Source of the DNA: Plumapathes pennacea
Lineage: Eukaryota; Cnidaria; Anthozoa; Antipatharia; Myriopathidae
Assembly: GCA_964036295.1 (NCBI GenBank)
Contig: OZ038467.1
Span: 17,643,670 to 17,707,669 of the forward strand
Direction: 5' to 3'
DNA length: 64,000 nucleotides
Part shown: positions 1 to 11,507 of the stretch, one piece after another
Layout: each line of letters starts with the position of its first letter
How positions within the stretch are numbered: position 1 is the first letter of the stretch
Translations under genes and position numbers: made by a program
Notes under the pieces: generated by a model
Databases searched by the model: none
What the model was told of the DNA's origin: nothing
What the model saw: the letters and a program-made list of their open reading frames with translations, nothing else

Positions 1-535
1 AGACTTTAGCAACGGTGGATATGACAGAAATTGGGCGATAATTGTTCACATTACTTTTGTCATTTGCTTTGTGGACCGGAGTGACTTTCGCATTCAACTC
101 TGTGGGGAAAATGCCCGTGTCTGTCGTCTTATTGAAAATAGTTGCGAGAGATTCACAGATTATTGGGGCAGCTTCCTTTATTAAAAGAGGTGATAGGTTG
201 TCTAAACTCGTAGCTTTCTTTGTTGACATGGACTTCAGGTGAGCTAGGATTTCCTCAGCTGAAGTGTACTCTAAACAGAAAGACGAGTTAGCCTTGGAGA
301 GATAGTCACTGCAAGATGCGTTTCCTTGAGGGATGCTAGATGCAAGTTTTGGTCCAATCTCAGTAAAGTGGGCATTGAATGTTTCTGAAGTCACTTTGGC
401 ATCTTTGATGGTACAGTTTTTAGTCTTGATGGAATCAACATTCGTATTGCTTTTTCTGTTTCGTGAGACGAACGCTGCTCACGGCGCAGACTGTTGGAGA
501 CAACCGAGGAGTTATCTGTTATTTTAGAGGGTGTT
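1..535 (-). pseudogene. LINE reverse transcriptase fragment (N-terminal RT part), runs off the left edge
   Basis: Read on the minus strand, about 430 down to 1 is one open frame containing FNAHFTEIGPKL, then LDNLSPLLIKEAAP, then TPVHKANDKSNVNNYRPISV. The NYRPIS block and the spacing before it are typical of the start of the RT domain in CR1/L2-like non-LTR retrotransposons. Further 5' (about 430-535) the similarity continues in another frame, so there is at least one frameshift. The catalytic part would lie beyond base 1. A small plus-strand ORF across the same bases is a shadow. Class is known from the family; the exact clade is inferred. Confidence 0.75.
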
Positions 536-624
536 GCGGTCGCGTGACCGTTTTATAAATACCATCCATAGAAAACAACTTAGCACTGCGACTGTTTGAA
601 GTGAGGGAACAGTTAATCTATGAA

Positions 625-1075
625 GACTACATGCGCCGCATCGCGGTAGAGTATCCCTGGCCCAGAATATAATACATCACCAGATATCATGGAATAATTA
701 TAAGGACTACATGCGCCGCATCGCGGTAGAGTATCCCTGGCCCAGAATATATTACATCACCATGGAACAATTATAAGGACTACATACGCATGAGAAATAT
801 ATGCACTGCATTGCAGAAGAGTAGCCCTGACTAATAATATAATATGTCATTACATAGTTTGAACAACTACGAGGAGTGCATGCGTCGCAGTAGAGTAACC
901 CTAACTAAGAATACATTACATCACCAGATATTTTGGAACAATTAGGGGAATAATGCGCCTCATTGCAGTAGAGTAGCCCTGACTAAGAATATAACACATC
1001 ACCAGATATTTTGTAACAATTAGAAGACTACATGCACCGCATCGCAGTAGAGTATACCTGGCCCATAATATAGAG
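625..1075. repeat. Tandem array, about 75-80 bp units
   Basis: About six imperfect units, each beginning near GACTACATGCGCCGCATCGC and running through GTAGAG, CCCTGGCCCAGAATATA and ATCACCAGATAT. Starts are near 625, 705, 778, 868, 943 and 1021. A further unit lies at 1786-1873 beyond a block of inserted elements, so the array was once continuous. No coding potential is seen. Confidence 0.8.
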
Positions 1076-1170
1076 AGTATATTACACGGCGGCGCGAAGA
1101 TATCAATTTTATTTTCGAGTGGTAAAAACAGCATTTTACGAACGAGCGCTTCGCGAGTGAGTAAAATATT

Positions 1171-1380
1171 TTATTATATACATACTGAGACATACTCACG
1201 AAAAAGCCATATCGTAAAATTTTGTACGCAAATGAGTTCTAGCCAATGAGAGGCCGCGAACGACGCTTTTCACACGTGAAAAAAATCGTTCGTCCAATCA
1301 CAAGCTGCGAACGACGATTTTTCACTACTTTTAAAGGGTTTCCCGGTCCCATCATAAATGTCTCAGTATGTATATAATAA
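1171..1380. mobile_element. MITE with about 23 bp TIRs, TTATTATAT termini
   Basis: TIRs start TTATTATATACATACTGAGA at 1171 and mirror exactly at 1358-1380. Length is 210 bp, non-coding, and it sits inside the 1081-1590 element. The nine terminal bases are shared with the MITEs at 1598 and 18492 and with repeat R4. Confidence 0.75.
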
Positions 1381-1390
1381 ACAGAAAACA

Positions 1391-1529
1391 TCATGGAAAG
1401 TGCTTTGTACAGTTTTTATTCACTCGTTGTTTCGTATCATAAAACTCACTCGCTCGCAAAGCCTCGCTCGTTCGTTTTATGATACTTCACAACTCGTGAA
1501 TAAAAACCGTACGCGCGCACTTTCCATGA
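1391..1529. mobile_element. Foldback (palindromic) element
   Basis: The arms start TCATGGAAAGTGC and end GCACTTTCCATGA. Internal paired blocks include GTTTTTATTCAC with GTGAATAAAAAC and TATCATAAAAC with GTTTTATGATA. About 139 bp, so nearly the whole element can fold into one hairpin. No ORF. Confidence 0.7.
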
Positions 1530-1597
1530 AGTAATCTCTATGTTTTTACCACGAGAAAATAAAATCTATATCTTCAAGCCGCCGTGTAATTTTCTTT

Positions 1598-1785
1598 TTA
1601 TTATATTAGACACGAGTGTTTTACGAGAAATTGCACAAACAACCGTGCAAAAGCGGGAAATGATGCCAACGATATCCTCACTAGTGAGGATATGGAAAAT
1701 ACGCCACTCGGGTCCCGGATGTAGTTTCGTATGGATTTTACGCACGGTATATTTTCCAGTAAAACACTCGTGTCTATATAATAAA
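1598..1785. mobile_element. MITE, TIR with ACACGAGTGTTTTAC (copy 1)
   Basis: About 188 bp with TIRs TTATTATATTAGACACGAGT and its complement, and an internal palindrome TATCCTCACTAGTGAGGATA. A second copy in opposite orientation lies at 18492-18682. The short ORFs inside match between copies only because the DNA matches. Confidence 0.8.
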
Positions 1786-1873
1786 ATGCATCATCAGATA
1801 TTTTGTAACAATTATGAGGGCTATTTACGCCGCATCGCAGTGGAGTAGCCCTGACTAAGAATATACCACATCA
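1786..1873. repeat. Displaced unit of the 75-80 bp tandem array
   Basis: Resumes at ATCATCAGATATTTTGTAAC and continues through the GCCGCATCGCAGT core to CTGACTAAGAATATA, matching the units at 625-1075. It shows that the cluster at about 1078-1785 was inserted into a pre-existing array. Confidence 0.75.
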
Positions 1874-3760
1874 CGACTGATCACCCAAAACTGATCGCTC
1901 CCCGATTTTTTTCGAGATACAAAGCACCACACCCTGAGTGATTTACATGTGTCGCACACGTCATTGTTCGAAAATGAAATTGATGATCAAACGGGAATTT
2001 TTTGACAAAAAATATAACTGAAACTCTATCAGCCCAATTTATGTATGACGATCAGTGTCTGTACCTAACGTGTCATTCTGTAATTGAGAGAAATTCGGGA
2101 TAAACCTCTGCAGTGCAAGGTGATTTTTTTAGTTTGGCATGTAAAACCCTGACATAATATTGAAATGTTTCTGTGTGCTTAACTATTAAAATAATATACA
2201 AACGAAGCGAATAATGGCATGACTGGATGAACTCGACTAAAATGCATAGCCTGCTCGTTTCGACTCGAACTTCTCCAAAATTTGACTGAATGGGCGACGA
2301 CTACGTAAAACATTACTTGATTTGCTTTTCTGATAATATATAATACTAGAAGATTTTCCAGATCAATGGAAATTTGCTGATCTTACTTTAACTATTTCGA
2401 TCTTGATATTTAAATGCGTTGGTTCGTGTTTCCTTGAGCGCTATTTTTTCTTGATTCGTAAACGTGTTTCTTCTTCTTAGTATTTTCTTCCTTATTTCGC
2501 AAATGGCCGAAACTTTATTTAGTCCAGTTGGCAGAAAGTGCAATTAGGTATTTTAGGTGTGATTACTCTTTCAAAAGCAAATCACAAGTTATCACAAGGG
2601 TCCCCCTTTATGGAGGTTGCGCATTTGGCACACACAAAGTACTGACAAAATAATTGCTATTTTAGGTGTGATGCAACATCCCTGTCTCGAAAGGAAACCA
2701 CAAGTTTTCAAAGGGTTTCCCCCTGATGGCAGTCGCAAATTACACACACAACACTCGCTCTGCAATAAAACTTGTTACAATAATCGCGTGGGCAGGGGAG
2801 GGATGGGGAACAAACTTAGCATGCAAAACAAACTTAACTAAGTATAACTTAGCATGAGCAATGTAAATATATGAAAAAAGAAAAAAACCAATTCTTTTTT
2901 CGCTAATTGAAACGTTTTATTTTCTGTGATCAATGGGCGAATGGCCTGACTTCCTTCATGTTAAAGTATTGTTGAAAGGTGTTGAATTACATCAACGGCA
3001 CTTTTGTCGACGGACTAAGTGCCCATTTTTCGATATACAGGCAAATGGTCAGACAAGTCAACTTATACCTCCAGATTTAAGACAGGGTTTCACCCAACTA
3101 AGCCCAGAAAGCAACTAGGAACAAGAAAACTTTTTACCGAGATTACGTGGTGTTGATGGATATAATTATTTCTCTTTATATATTTTTATTTATCTACACC
3201 AACAGAACACATAGGTTGAGCGCAGAAAGTGTCACCAAGTGCGCCATTCAGTGGTTACAGGAAGCTCACAACAATTTTTACCGTGGTGAGTATTCTTATT
3301 TACTGTTTATCTTTACGTTTGGCTTGTTAAATCTTTCAAAACATTAAAATGAATGAAAGTCGTACAAAGTTCATTACTATGATGATTATCGCCGGATTGA
3401 AGATAAAAATTAAATAACAAAATATGAAAATAGAAATTTATCTAAATTATGAAGTCGTTCCGTCTATATGAAACCTAAATAACAATTCGAAAGGTTTGAA
3501 CATGGAAGAACAAAGAGTATCGTGATAAAGTTTTAAATTTTGCTGTACACAGTTTAGTTTTCTGGCCTTTTGATCACAAGTGTGGTAGGGAAATGAACTA
3601 GTTTCCAATTCATTCCCTCCTGTCTTGTTTATATCTGTCTGAAGTAATTAAACAAATTCGCTGTCGTGGTTTCCAGGCACATATTGAGATGTATAAAATA
3701 TTAAGCACACTGGAAATTCCATTCCAGAAATACTAACTTCCAAAGTTTTGCTGGTAACAG
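1874..3760 (+). repeat. Dispersed repeat R2, copy 1, with exon-like ORF
   Basis: It shares a long collinear block with 5740-7270 (copy 2) and 58840-62390 (copy 3). Landmarks are a gene-like stretch near 2450-2620, TGTGATCAATGGGCGAATGG near 2928, and an exon-like ORF at 3147-3347. That ORF contains YTNRTHRLSAESVTKCAIQW followed by LQEAHNNFYRG and then GTGAGT, a good splice donor. The same peptide is kept in copy 3 and partly in copy 2, so R2 probably carries a fragment of a once-coding gene. I do not recognise the protein. It could be a pseudogene family or an unclassified transposon. Confidence 0.6.
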
Positions 3761-3817
3761 TTCTTTTTCATTTTCAATACGATTTATTGGCAAATAGTGG
3801 CTTTCTTTTCAGTACAA

Positions 3818-5335
3818 CTAGACTGGCGTTGCCAGTGAGCTCGCGGTGTGAGTTGCGTCGAGACCAGAATATACTAAAATGGAAAGTAGGGACAAGAGTG
3901 GAACTCACAAGAGAGACTTCCAGTTTCTCACCAGAAAAATATCACACAGTTATAGAGAACTTGGCTGTTGACACCTTGCTCAAATGAAATTTGATTAAAC
4001 TATAAATTATCATTACAACACTCATACACTTGCTTGTTAAAGGTTGAGCGACCCTGCATTTTGAGAATGCGTGACATATCTTTTTATGCACAATCGATTT
4101 TTGACAGTTTGACTTCGACTCTTATTTCTAACGAGAGGCCATAATTAATCCAGCCTTCGCTTCAATACTTTTCTGGTTTCTTTTATTAACTGAATACTTT
4201 TCTTTTATAAGGCTTTCGAGTATTTGTGTTCTGTAACAAGCGAGGAATGTAACACGACACTTTACAATATTATTGCGGTTTTGTTCACAGTGTGTTCAGT
4301 CATTTGTGAACTGCAAACCCAATGCTCAAGACTATTTCGGTGTATTTTTCATATCTGGTATATATGACCATCGCGAAACAAAGGCTACATAATCGAATGA
4401 AAGAAACATTTCAACAGGCAAAGTACAATAAGCAGAAGAATTTTATGAGGCAACAGATGTCATGTACAAAGTAAAGCATAAATCGCCATTGTTTTGCGGC
4501 TAAAGCTCATCGTAGCCTTGGTTTCCGTTTTCGGCCTGTTATCTTACCAGAAGTATTTCGTGCCGCCACAGAAAGTTTCGTCCGGACTAAATATTTAGCG
4601 GCGACAGAGATATTTGCAATCCCCGAGCGGTATCCATCAAACATTTGTTTACGGCTATTCTCAAAGCTTCCGCAATGAACTTAAGAACGCAAGCCAAAAT
4701 CGTTCCCTAAAATCCAGTTTATCCGTGCATGTTCCACAGAGCCCAGTGGTGTTGAGTTTGGATGGGATGAAGTTAATGTGTAAAGACACACAAGTATTTA
4801 CGAGCAATTCACTGGCCACATCTCGAGTTGTTTAACGAAGTCAATTATATACATACATACAATCTTTTTATTGAAGCTCCCCTCAAGGGGCTTTTCAGCA
4901 ACAATTTGGCTTCGCCACATTACTGTGGATTACAGGTACTGAGGGTGGTCACTGCCAGAGATTTGTTTACGTCCTCATTGGTTCTTTTACGTCCCCCCTG
5001 TAATCAAGTATGGAAGTATAGGGAGACGGGACCCCCATTTTACGTAGTCAGCCGAGCCAAGTGAAGATCTTACCATTTGCTGATAGAAACAAAGGCAGCA
5101 TCTTCTCTTCAGTTATTTCAAGACCCTTAGTGCTGGTCCGGCCGGGGTTCGAACCCGCGACCTCCCGCACGAAAGACCGGCACTCAACCAACTGAGCCAA
5201 CTGGGCGGCGGTTTACGTCATAGCATATCACGTAATCATACGAACCAATCACCGTGTGCTGATTCTCGACCCAGAAGAAAAGAAACTACATTTTTAAGCT
5301 CGCCGGGACCACGTCCCGGGAGCAATAAAAGACGA
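3818..5335 (-). repeat. Dispersed repeat R1, copy A (interrupted by a SINE)
   Basis: One end reads CTAGACTGGCGTTGCCAGTG and the other, on the minus strand, GGGTCGAGAATCAGCACACG. The same order of blocks is seen at 21797-23425, 57375-58575 and 59990-61712, with fragments elsewhere. R1 has no convincing ORF and no recognised transposase. Its consensus length without duplications and insertions is about 1.2 kb. Confidence 0.75.
4846..5211 (-). mobile_element. tRNA-derived SINE inserted in R1
   Basis: On the minus strand the head (about 5211-5134) has an A-box-like TGGCTCAGTTGGTTGAGTG and a B-box-like GGTTCGAACCC at tRNA-like spacing. A non-tRNA body follows, then a 3' stem-loop-like CCCCTTGAGGGGAGCTTC and a simple tail (ATGT)n. 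Other R1 copies run uninterrupted across this point (AAGTCAATTACGTCAT), giving an empty-site comparison. It is not a functional tRNA gene because the anticodon stem does not pair cleanly. Transcription would be by RNA polymerase III and mobilisation by a LINE; both are inferred from the class. Confidence 0.85.
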
Positions 5336-5589
5336 CGAAGACGGAGAATTATTTATCTTTTTTTGACTGCGGACCATTTTGTGTTAGATTCAGCAAAGCA
5401 AAGTAATTATAGACCAATTTTCAGCACTACGTTTTCCTAAACCCAATATTAAAATGCACTTAAAACAACCTCTATACAACGGCCACTCAACGAATGAAAT
5501 TCAATACTTCACTGAGCGAGTATAATTTTTAGCCAGTAACAAGCATGAACCTGTTTCGTGGTTCAAGTTTCCATTGAAAAAGAATTCTT

Positions 5590-5735
5590 GATATAGCTCC
5601 TGATCACACACTTGTTAAAACGTTGCTTCTTCTCATACACGAGCCGAACTTAATGCAAATGAACAATAATAATTATTTAAGCTCATTTGCATTAGGTTCG
5701 GCACGTGTGAAGAGCGACATCTGAAACGGGCCACA
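5590..5735. repeat. Hairpin repeat with inverted octamer motifs (copy 1)
   Basis: GAGCCGAACTTAATGCAAAT and its approximate complement ATTTGCATTAGGTTCGG flank a short AT-rich loop. The block also occurs at 57140-57260. Each arm contains ATGCAAAT, the octamer bound by POU factors. The 5336-5589 stretch before it shows nothing identifiable. Confidence 0.6.
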
Positions 5736-5739
5736 AATC

Positions 5740-7270
5740 TGCTGATCCTTTTTGAACTATTTTGATTTTCATCTTTAAATGCAATGGTTCGTGTTTCCTT
5801 GAGCGTTATTTTTTTCTTGATCCTTATCTTATTATCATAATTTTCTTCCTTATTTCGCAAATGGCCGAAACATAATTTAGCCAAGTTCGCACTAAGTGCA
5901 ATAAGTTATTTTTGGTGTGACTCAACATTACTCTCTCGAAAGCAAACCACAAGTTCTCAGAAGGTTTCCCCTTATGAAGATTGCGCATTTGGCGCACACA
6001 AATTTCTGACAGAAAAATTGCTATTTTAGGTTTGATGCAACATTACTGTTTCGAAAGAAAACAACAAGTTATCAAAGGGTACCTCTGAGCAATATTGCTC
6101 TGCAATGAAACTCGCTACATAAGTCGGGGGGGGGGGGGGGGGGAACAAGAAAATTTTTACGTGGAGGCTCTGCCCAGGCTTTCAATCCCTTACTCCTTTA
6201 AATATCAGTCTGGGCCCGGTTTTTCGAAAGCCGATTAAGCTAATCCAGGATTAACGAAATTCTTCCTCTCGACCTCTCTGCCAATAAACTGCAGAGTTTT
6301 GTTCGAAGATGGATTAAAAAGCTTGTTCCATCTTAAAAACGCATAAAGGAAGTTGTTGTGGACGAAACCTTCGCATTTTCAGGCATATAAATGACATGAA
6401 AGTTTAGACCTAATCCAGGATTAGCCTAATCGTGCTTTGAAAAACCGGGCCCTGGGTCGAAATGGTAAACGTAAACATCCTGAAAAACTACACGCACTTC
6501 GCATGGGAACGCGACGTTGGCGAGTTTAATCTCAGTTATTCTTTTCATAAAAAAAATCCTGTATCAACATGTTTTTTTATGTGTATAACTTAGTATGAAC
6601 GATGTTAATATATGAAAAAACTGACTTCCTTTTTCGCGAAACGAAGCATTTTATATTTTCTGTGATCAATGGGCGAATGGCCTGGCTTTCTCTATATTAA
6701 TGGCATATGTTGAAAGGTGTCTTATTATGTCAACGACACTTTTGTCAACAGACTAAGATGTCGACGTGCCCAGTTTTCGATATGTTGGCAAATGGTCTGG
6801 CAAATTACCTTATACCTCTAGAATCAAAACATTTATTGATTTCAACCAACTATATACAGAAAGTGCAATAGGAATGTTTAAATTTGGAGAAAACTATGTC
6901 TAACCCTCACACTAAGAACAAGAAAAATATTTACCATTATTACATGGCATTAATGGATATAATTGATACTCTTTATATATTTTTGTCCATTTACCCCAAC
7001 AGAACACACCAGTCAAGCGCACAACGTGTCACCAAGTTTGTCATTCAGTGGTTACAGGGAGCTTAAAACAATTATTACCGTGGTGAGTATCTTATTTATT
7101 ATATGGCCTGTCACACGACTTTGTTGTCACGGTATTCAAACATCCATAGCTCCCAATAGGTATTTTGTATCGACCCAGAATTTTGCTTAAAGTCTTAAGG
7201 CATAATAGTCTTAAACATATTAGCGTATTGGAATTATAGGATATGTTACTTTTGAGATGGCTTTTTTTAT
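5740..7270 (+). repeat. Dispersed repeat R2, copy 2
   Basis: Collinear with copies 1 and 3. The exon-like peptide is here YPNRTHQSSAQRVTKFVIQW followed by LQGA and a stop, so this copy is broken. It carries an 18-base G run at 6126-6143. A block at 6225-6450 begins and ends with near-inverted sequences (CCCGGTTTTTCGAAA and TTTGAAAAACCGGGC), which looks like another MITE inside R2. The final part (7110-7270) also occurs in the arms of the large inverted duplication, near 25490-25660. Confidence 0.6.
6210..6452. mobile_element. MITE-like inverted repeat inside R2 copy 2
   Basis: Starts near GGGCCCGGTTTTTCGAAAGC and ends near GCTTTGAAAAACCGGGCCC, with internal matches AAGCTAATCCAGGATTA and TAATCCAGGATTAGCC. 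About 240 bp, with no ORF. Family not identified. Confidence 0.65.
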
Positions 7271-7350
7271 GGCGTCACATGCAATACCTGACAAATTTCC
7301 TTACTGTATGAACTAGTAAACATTTACCGAAAATGGATATTTTGGCATTT

Positions 7351-7537
<187 letters not shown>

Positions 7538-7627
7538 TCAATCCCGAAAAGGTTGTCCAGTTGAAATATATATTTAGGCAATTATATCTATCACGTGACC
7601 ACTGAAAAACACCGTATAACTACAAAG

Positions 7628-7628
<1 letters not shown>

Positions 7629-7702
<74 letters not shown>

Positions 7703-7705
7703 TAG
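7629..7705. repeat. (AT)n microsatellite, second tract
   Basis: About 70 bases of alternating AT ending in GATAGATATTTATTTAT. It is separated from the first tract by about 95 bases of ordinary sequence. Confidence 0.97.
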
Positions 7706-7766
7706 ATATTTATTTATAATCTTTTCGTCCTAGTCCCTGGGTTCACACTAGATCACTAAACTGACT

Positions 7767-7851
7767 TAAGGAGACTAAGTCTCCTTTTAAACTGCCAGAA
7801 ACTATTACGAGCCACCTTAAAAGGTGGCTCGTAATAGTTTCTGGCAGTTTA
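7767..7851. repeat. Two adjacent perfect hairpins (9 bp and 31 bp arms)
   Basis: AAGGAGACT-A-AGTCTCCTT is followed by a perfect inverted repeat with 31 bp arms (7788-7818 and 7821-7851) and a two-base loop. The arm contains GCCAGAAACTATTACGAGCC. It may be a palindromic MITE remnant. The following 7852-8112 shows nothing I can support. Confidence 0.85.
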
Positions 7852-8112
7852 TAGACCAGGAAAAAACCTGCTGTTTAGTTTAATCGGCGTTTACTTTCTC
7901 AAAAAGGTTTTATGTCTATGGCATTGAGTCTTATGAAGAGTGTGTTCTCATATATTTTGAGCAGATATCGGTTACCATGGTGACACAACGTCACCTGTTG
8001 TGAGTGATATAAAAGCGGGAAAAAGTTAGTTATATTCATATTCCTTCGGTGAATTTTTTTGAAATTTTGCACAATTGTTTTGTGTACGGAAAGCGACAAA
8101 ATAAATAAATTT

Positions 8113-9471
8113 GGTACTAGAAATACGATAATCGCAGATACCCCCTCACTCTGCCATTGATGGGACTTTTGTAACTCCCAACAAGAGTAGCCTTTGTTTT
8201 ACCGAAATGTCGACTCAATCTTTTCTTCGAACTCAAGTGCTACACGCAAAAGAAGGAGAAAAAGAATAGTGTGTTATACTTTTGCGTTGAAAAAAAGAAT
8301 CGATTGCGTGACGAAGTACGTATTTCCCACGGTCGGCACGTCAAATTAATTCATACAGTCTGCCAAGCACGTTCTCAAAATTTAATACTCAAAGTTTGAA
8401 GTTGGTAAAAAAGGAACACTGATTTTCTAATTTTGAATTCATAGGCAGTACAATTAAATAGGCTTCCTGTGCGATTTGATTTTACTCTGGAAGGCATTCA
8501 CCAGACTCAGGCATGCATATTTAATAGGCTCGAATTGTTTTGCATGTGAACCCACTCAAAACAGCAAGATTTCTCCCAGAATCAAAGCAAAACTTGAACA
8601 GTTTACTTCAAATTATACACGGGCTTCAGACCCAGTAATACTTCTAAGGGCTTGTGAACGATTATCGCTGCAATCACCGCGTGTCAGATTACAGAAAAAT
8701 AAGACATCTGACTAAATCATTCAAGGCTCCAAGTTCCGATTGCTCTGAGCGAATACGGTAGCCGAAACTGGCGACAGAAGCGTAGTAAAGCAATACTTCG
8801 AGGGAAAATGATCAGCATACAGATTTTAATACATTCTTGAAGTGACCGAGTTACAAGCTATACGGGATAGAATATATTTGTCACGGTGATTGTTCGATTT
8901 CCACTGACTAACCTTTGTTGCTTGTCCTTTCAAAATAAGTATCTGAGTTTAACACAAAACGGCGTCTGAAGCTCCCGATTTGCTTTCAAGCGCTGTTCCC
9001 TTTGCGGAGTTGTCTGTGTTACCCGCTTCTGTTCATGTCGCTTTTGGTCGGCATTCATGCGCTGTTGTCTTTGCGGATTCTTCTTTTCGGCCCGCTTTTT
9101 CTCCTGAAGGTCTCAATTCGCTTTCAAGCGCTGTTCTCTTTGCGGAGTTGTCTGTGTTACCCGCTTCTCTTCATGTCGCTTTCGATCGGCATTCATGCGC
9201 TGTTTTCTCTGCGGAGTCTTTTCTTCGGTCTGCTTTTGCTCTTGAAGTGCCTGTTCTCTTCTCTTTTGAAGACGAGCTTCGCGAGACCGTTCTGTTTCAA
9301 GTTTTCTAGTTTTCAAATTCATTTTCGTGAGCACAGTTACGTACAATTGTTGCTTTGTTCAAATCTTTCTTAAAAACATGGCGGTGACGCTAGTCGATAG
9401 CCTTATTTGGACATTGCCTTAGGCACCTGGCCTAAAAAGGTCGCATCGGACAAACAAACACACGAACATTA
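8113..9471 (-). repeat. Dispersed repeat R3, copy 1, downstream part (split by the LTR element)
   Basis: Minus-strand match to R3 copies at 48465-49815, 49815-50515 and 51852-57060. It includes an ORF at 9113-9346 encoding a basic Arg/Glu/Gln-rich peptide (TERSREARLQKRREQ, KRHEEKR, TPQREQRLKAN). Such STPR-like repeats occur in some transposon-encoded proteins. The rest of this copy continues at 15519-15613, so the LTR element landed inside it. Superfamily not established. Confidence 0.65.
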
Positions 9472-10148
9472 TGTTACCGAGCACTTTCGTGTCGTACAGT
9501 AATAATGGGGACTCGCTGGCGAAGGAGGCTTGAAACGGCTTTCCCTGAGGTGGCGCTTTTAATCTTCTCTTCACAGTGTGGCTCGAGAATTACAATCATG
9601 ATTTTTCCTGGTAATCAACTTTCTTTTATGGTGTCACGGGCGGTTGTAACTAATCAATATTAATCAGCACCCGCAACTCTACTGTTACATTTCAATTTAA
9701 TGATAAAAGTCCCAAGACAGGTGGCATATTAGGATCGCGGAAAACTCCCTGATTCATAGCTTGTTAGGGTCCTTCTTTTTTGGAACTCTGTCCGATAATA
9801 CTGTTTTACCACTACGTTGGTTTTTCTTTGTTGGTCTAGTCTCATTCTTCATCATCCGATAAGGTTATCCAAACAAAGCCATGAATAAAATAGTAGTGAC
9901 TTAACGGTACCCGTATTTCCCTTGTTCCGCGACCCTTTAGGTTCAATGAACCGTCGTACCACCTGTCTTGCTTAGCGGACACGTTGACGAGGCAACCGTT
10001 ACTAGATAAACTATTTGCTTTTGCTATTGTCAGGTGGCCGCACTGTTTATTACAGGTAATTGTACAAAAGTTTCCAGTTAGTAGGACTTCGAGCTATCGT
10101 GTTACCGCTCGTGACTAACTATCAGTTTCGTATTTTTGTCTCTCAACA
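9472..10148 (-). repeat. 3' LTR of the Gypsy-like element
   Basis: 677 bp, begins TGTTACCGAG and ends CTCTCAACA on the plus strand. It differs from the partner LTR at about 9697 (T/G) and 9742 (A/G). Being at the low-coordinate end, it is the 3' LTR of a minus-strand element. Confidence 0.95.
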
Positions 10149-10165
10149 TTACCCCCCTCTTTAGG
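10149..10165 (-). promoter_or_regulatory. Polypurine tract
   Basis: On the minus strand the purine run AAAGAGGGGGGTAA directly abuts the 3' LTR (TGTTGAG). This is the position and composition expected of the primer for plus-strand DNA synthesis. Confidence 0.8.
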
Positions 10166-11507
10166 AGAGTCGACTCCGGCGACTTAAAAGAAAATAGCTA
10201 TCAAGAATTGAAACCTGTGTCGGCAAACCTAATATTGTGACAAAAGATTATATTATAATGGTACGAATTTAGCACTGAGCAGTACTCGCTATGCCTGACC
10301 AAGCATTAACAACTAGACGACGATGGTTATATCTATCCTAGGGGTCATGACTACAAGTAACTTTAACTATACCAAGTGATTATGTGGCTGTGAAATTTCA
10401 ATCGGACCAGCATGTTACACAGGACATGCGCAAAATTGATTACACTAAACAAACAAGTAACTAACTTAATTCCAATAACCGTCAGTATGTGTCTAAAGAC
10501 ATACGAGATATAATTTTCCCTTATATTATTCCAGTTTATTTTAAATAGTGTTCAGGATCTGCAACTTGATTTCTTGGTTCTTGCTGTTGACATGTCGCAT
10601 GACATAAGTTCAAGGTCCTGGGGATCAATGCCTCTTGTCCTTGCGCTTATTGAGCCGGTTGTTTGATAGAAGATGTCCAGGTGTTTTGCTGAGTTGGATT
10701 TGTTATTTCTTGTGTTTTATCGTTTCTCCATGCGTGTTTATGGTGATTGATCATTCGACTTGTTGAAAACATGTCGTAGGACGTCTTCTTTGACTCATTT
10801 TACTTTTCACCATCTCATTCGTATTCCGCATGGTTCCATTTGTTTGTTTATAAGCGTGGTTTCGCTGTAATGCGGCTTCATTTATTTCTGAGTGATTATG
10901 TCTTGATTCTTGTATATCCAACTTGATTAAATGGACAAGGTTCCAATGTAGAGGCATTTCTATAGTAAAGTACATCCAGCAGGGGCTTGATATTGCGTAG
11001 GAGTTTGAAGTTGCGCAGTGGGTGGCGCAGGTGTGGCATCGTTGACGTGTGAGTTTTAAGTGTCAAGGGTTAGAGAAAAACCAAGCCAGAAAAACTAAAA
11101 CTACTATGTAAAAAACTAACTAAAACTACTATGTAAAACTACATGTTTAAAACATATAATTGAATATATATTCTTACAGAAACCTTCAACAAATTGACAA
11201 CAAGTATGTTACTCAACTCAGTAATCTTTCATAAATAATAGAATGCATAGTTCATAATGCTCGCATCAAATGATCAACAAAATTGCTGGATTTCTGAAAA
11301 TTTTAAAATTTGATTGTGAGACGATCGAAACTCGAATGACCAAACCCTTGTGTGTCGCACCAATGATACAGTCCGAATGAGAAAATTTGTGAGGATTTGC
11401 TGCAAAACTGTCCAATCGGTCTTTTGCCAAAGATTACAGTGTCCGTGGTTAGTCGAGGTTTCGTATATGGATAAGGTGAGAAGCATTCAAGTCGTTAGAA
11501 CTTTTGA

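Larger units (their letters stand above)
1081..1590. mobile_element. Terminal-inverted-repeat element (outer shell of a nested cluster)
   Basis: The left end (ATTACACGGCGGC...GATAT...GTGGTAAAAACA) is the inverted complement of the right end (1538-1590). A compact relative with the same termini occurs at 21448-21546. Inside lie two further inverted-repeat elements, so this outer element was itself a target. It has no transposase and is non-autonomous. Confidence 0.7.

Noticed and set aside
625..1075. CRISPR-like array
   Set aside because: Units are degenerate over their full length with no unique spacers, and the genome is eukaryotic.
5134..5211. Functional tRNA gene
   Set aside because: A and B boxes are present, but the anticodon stem mispairs and a SINE body and (ATGT)n tail follow. 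It is a tRNA-derived SINE head.
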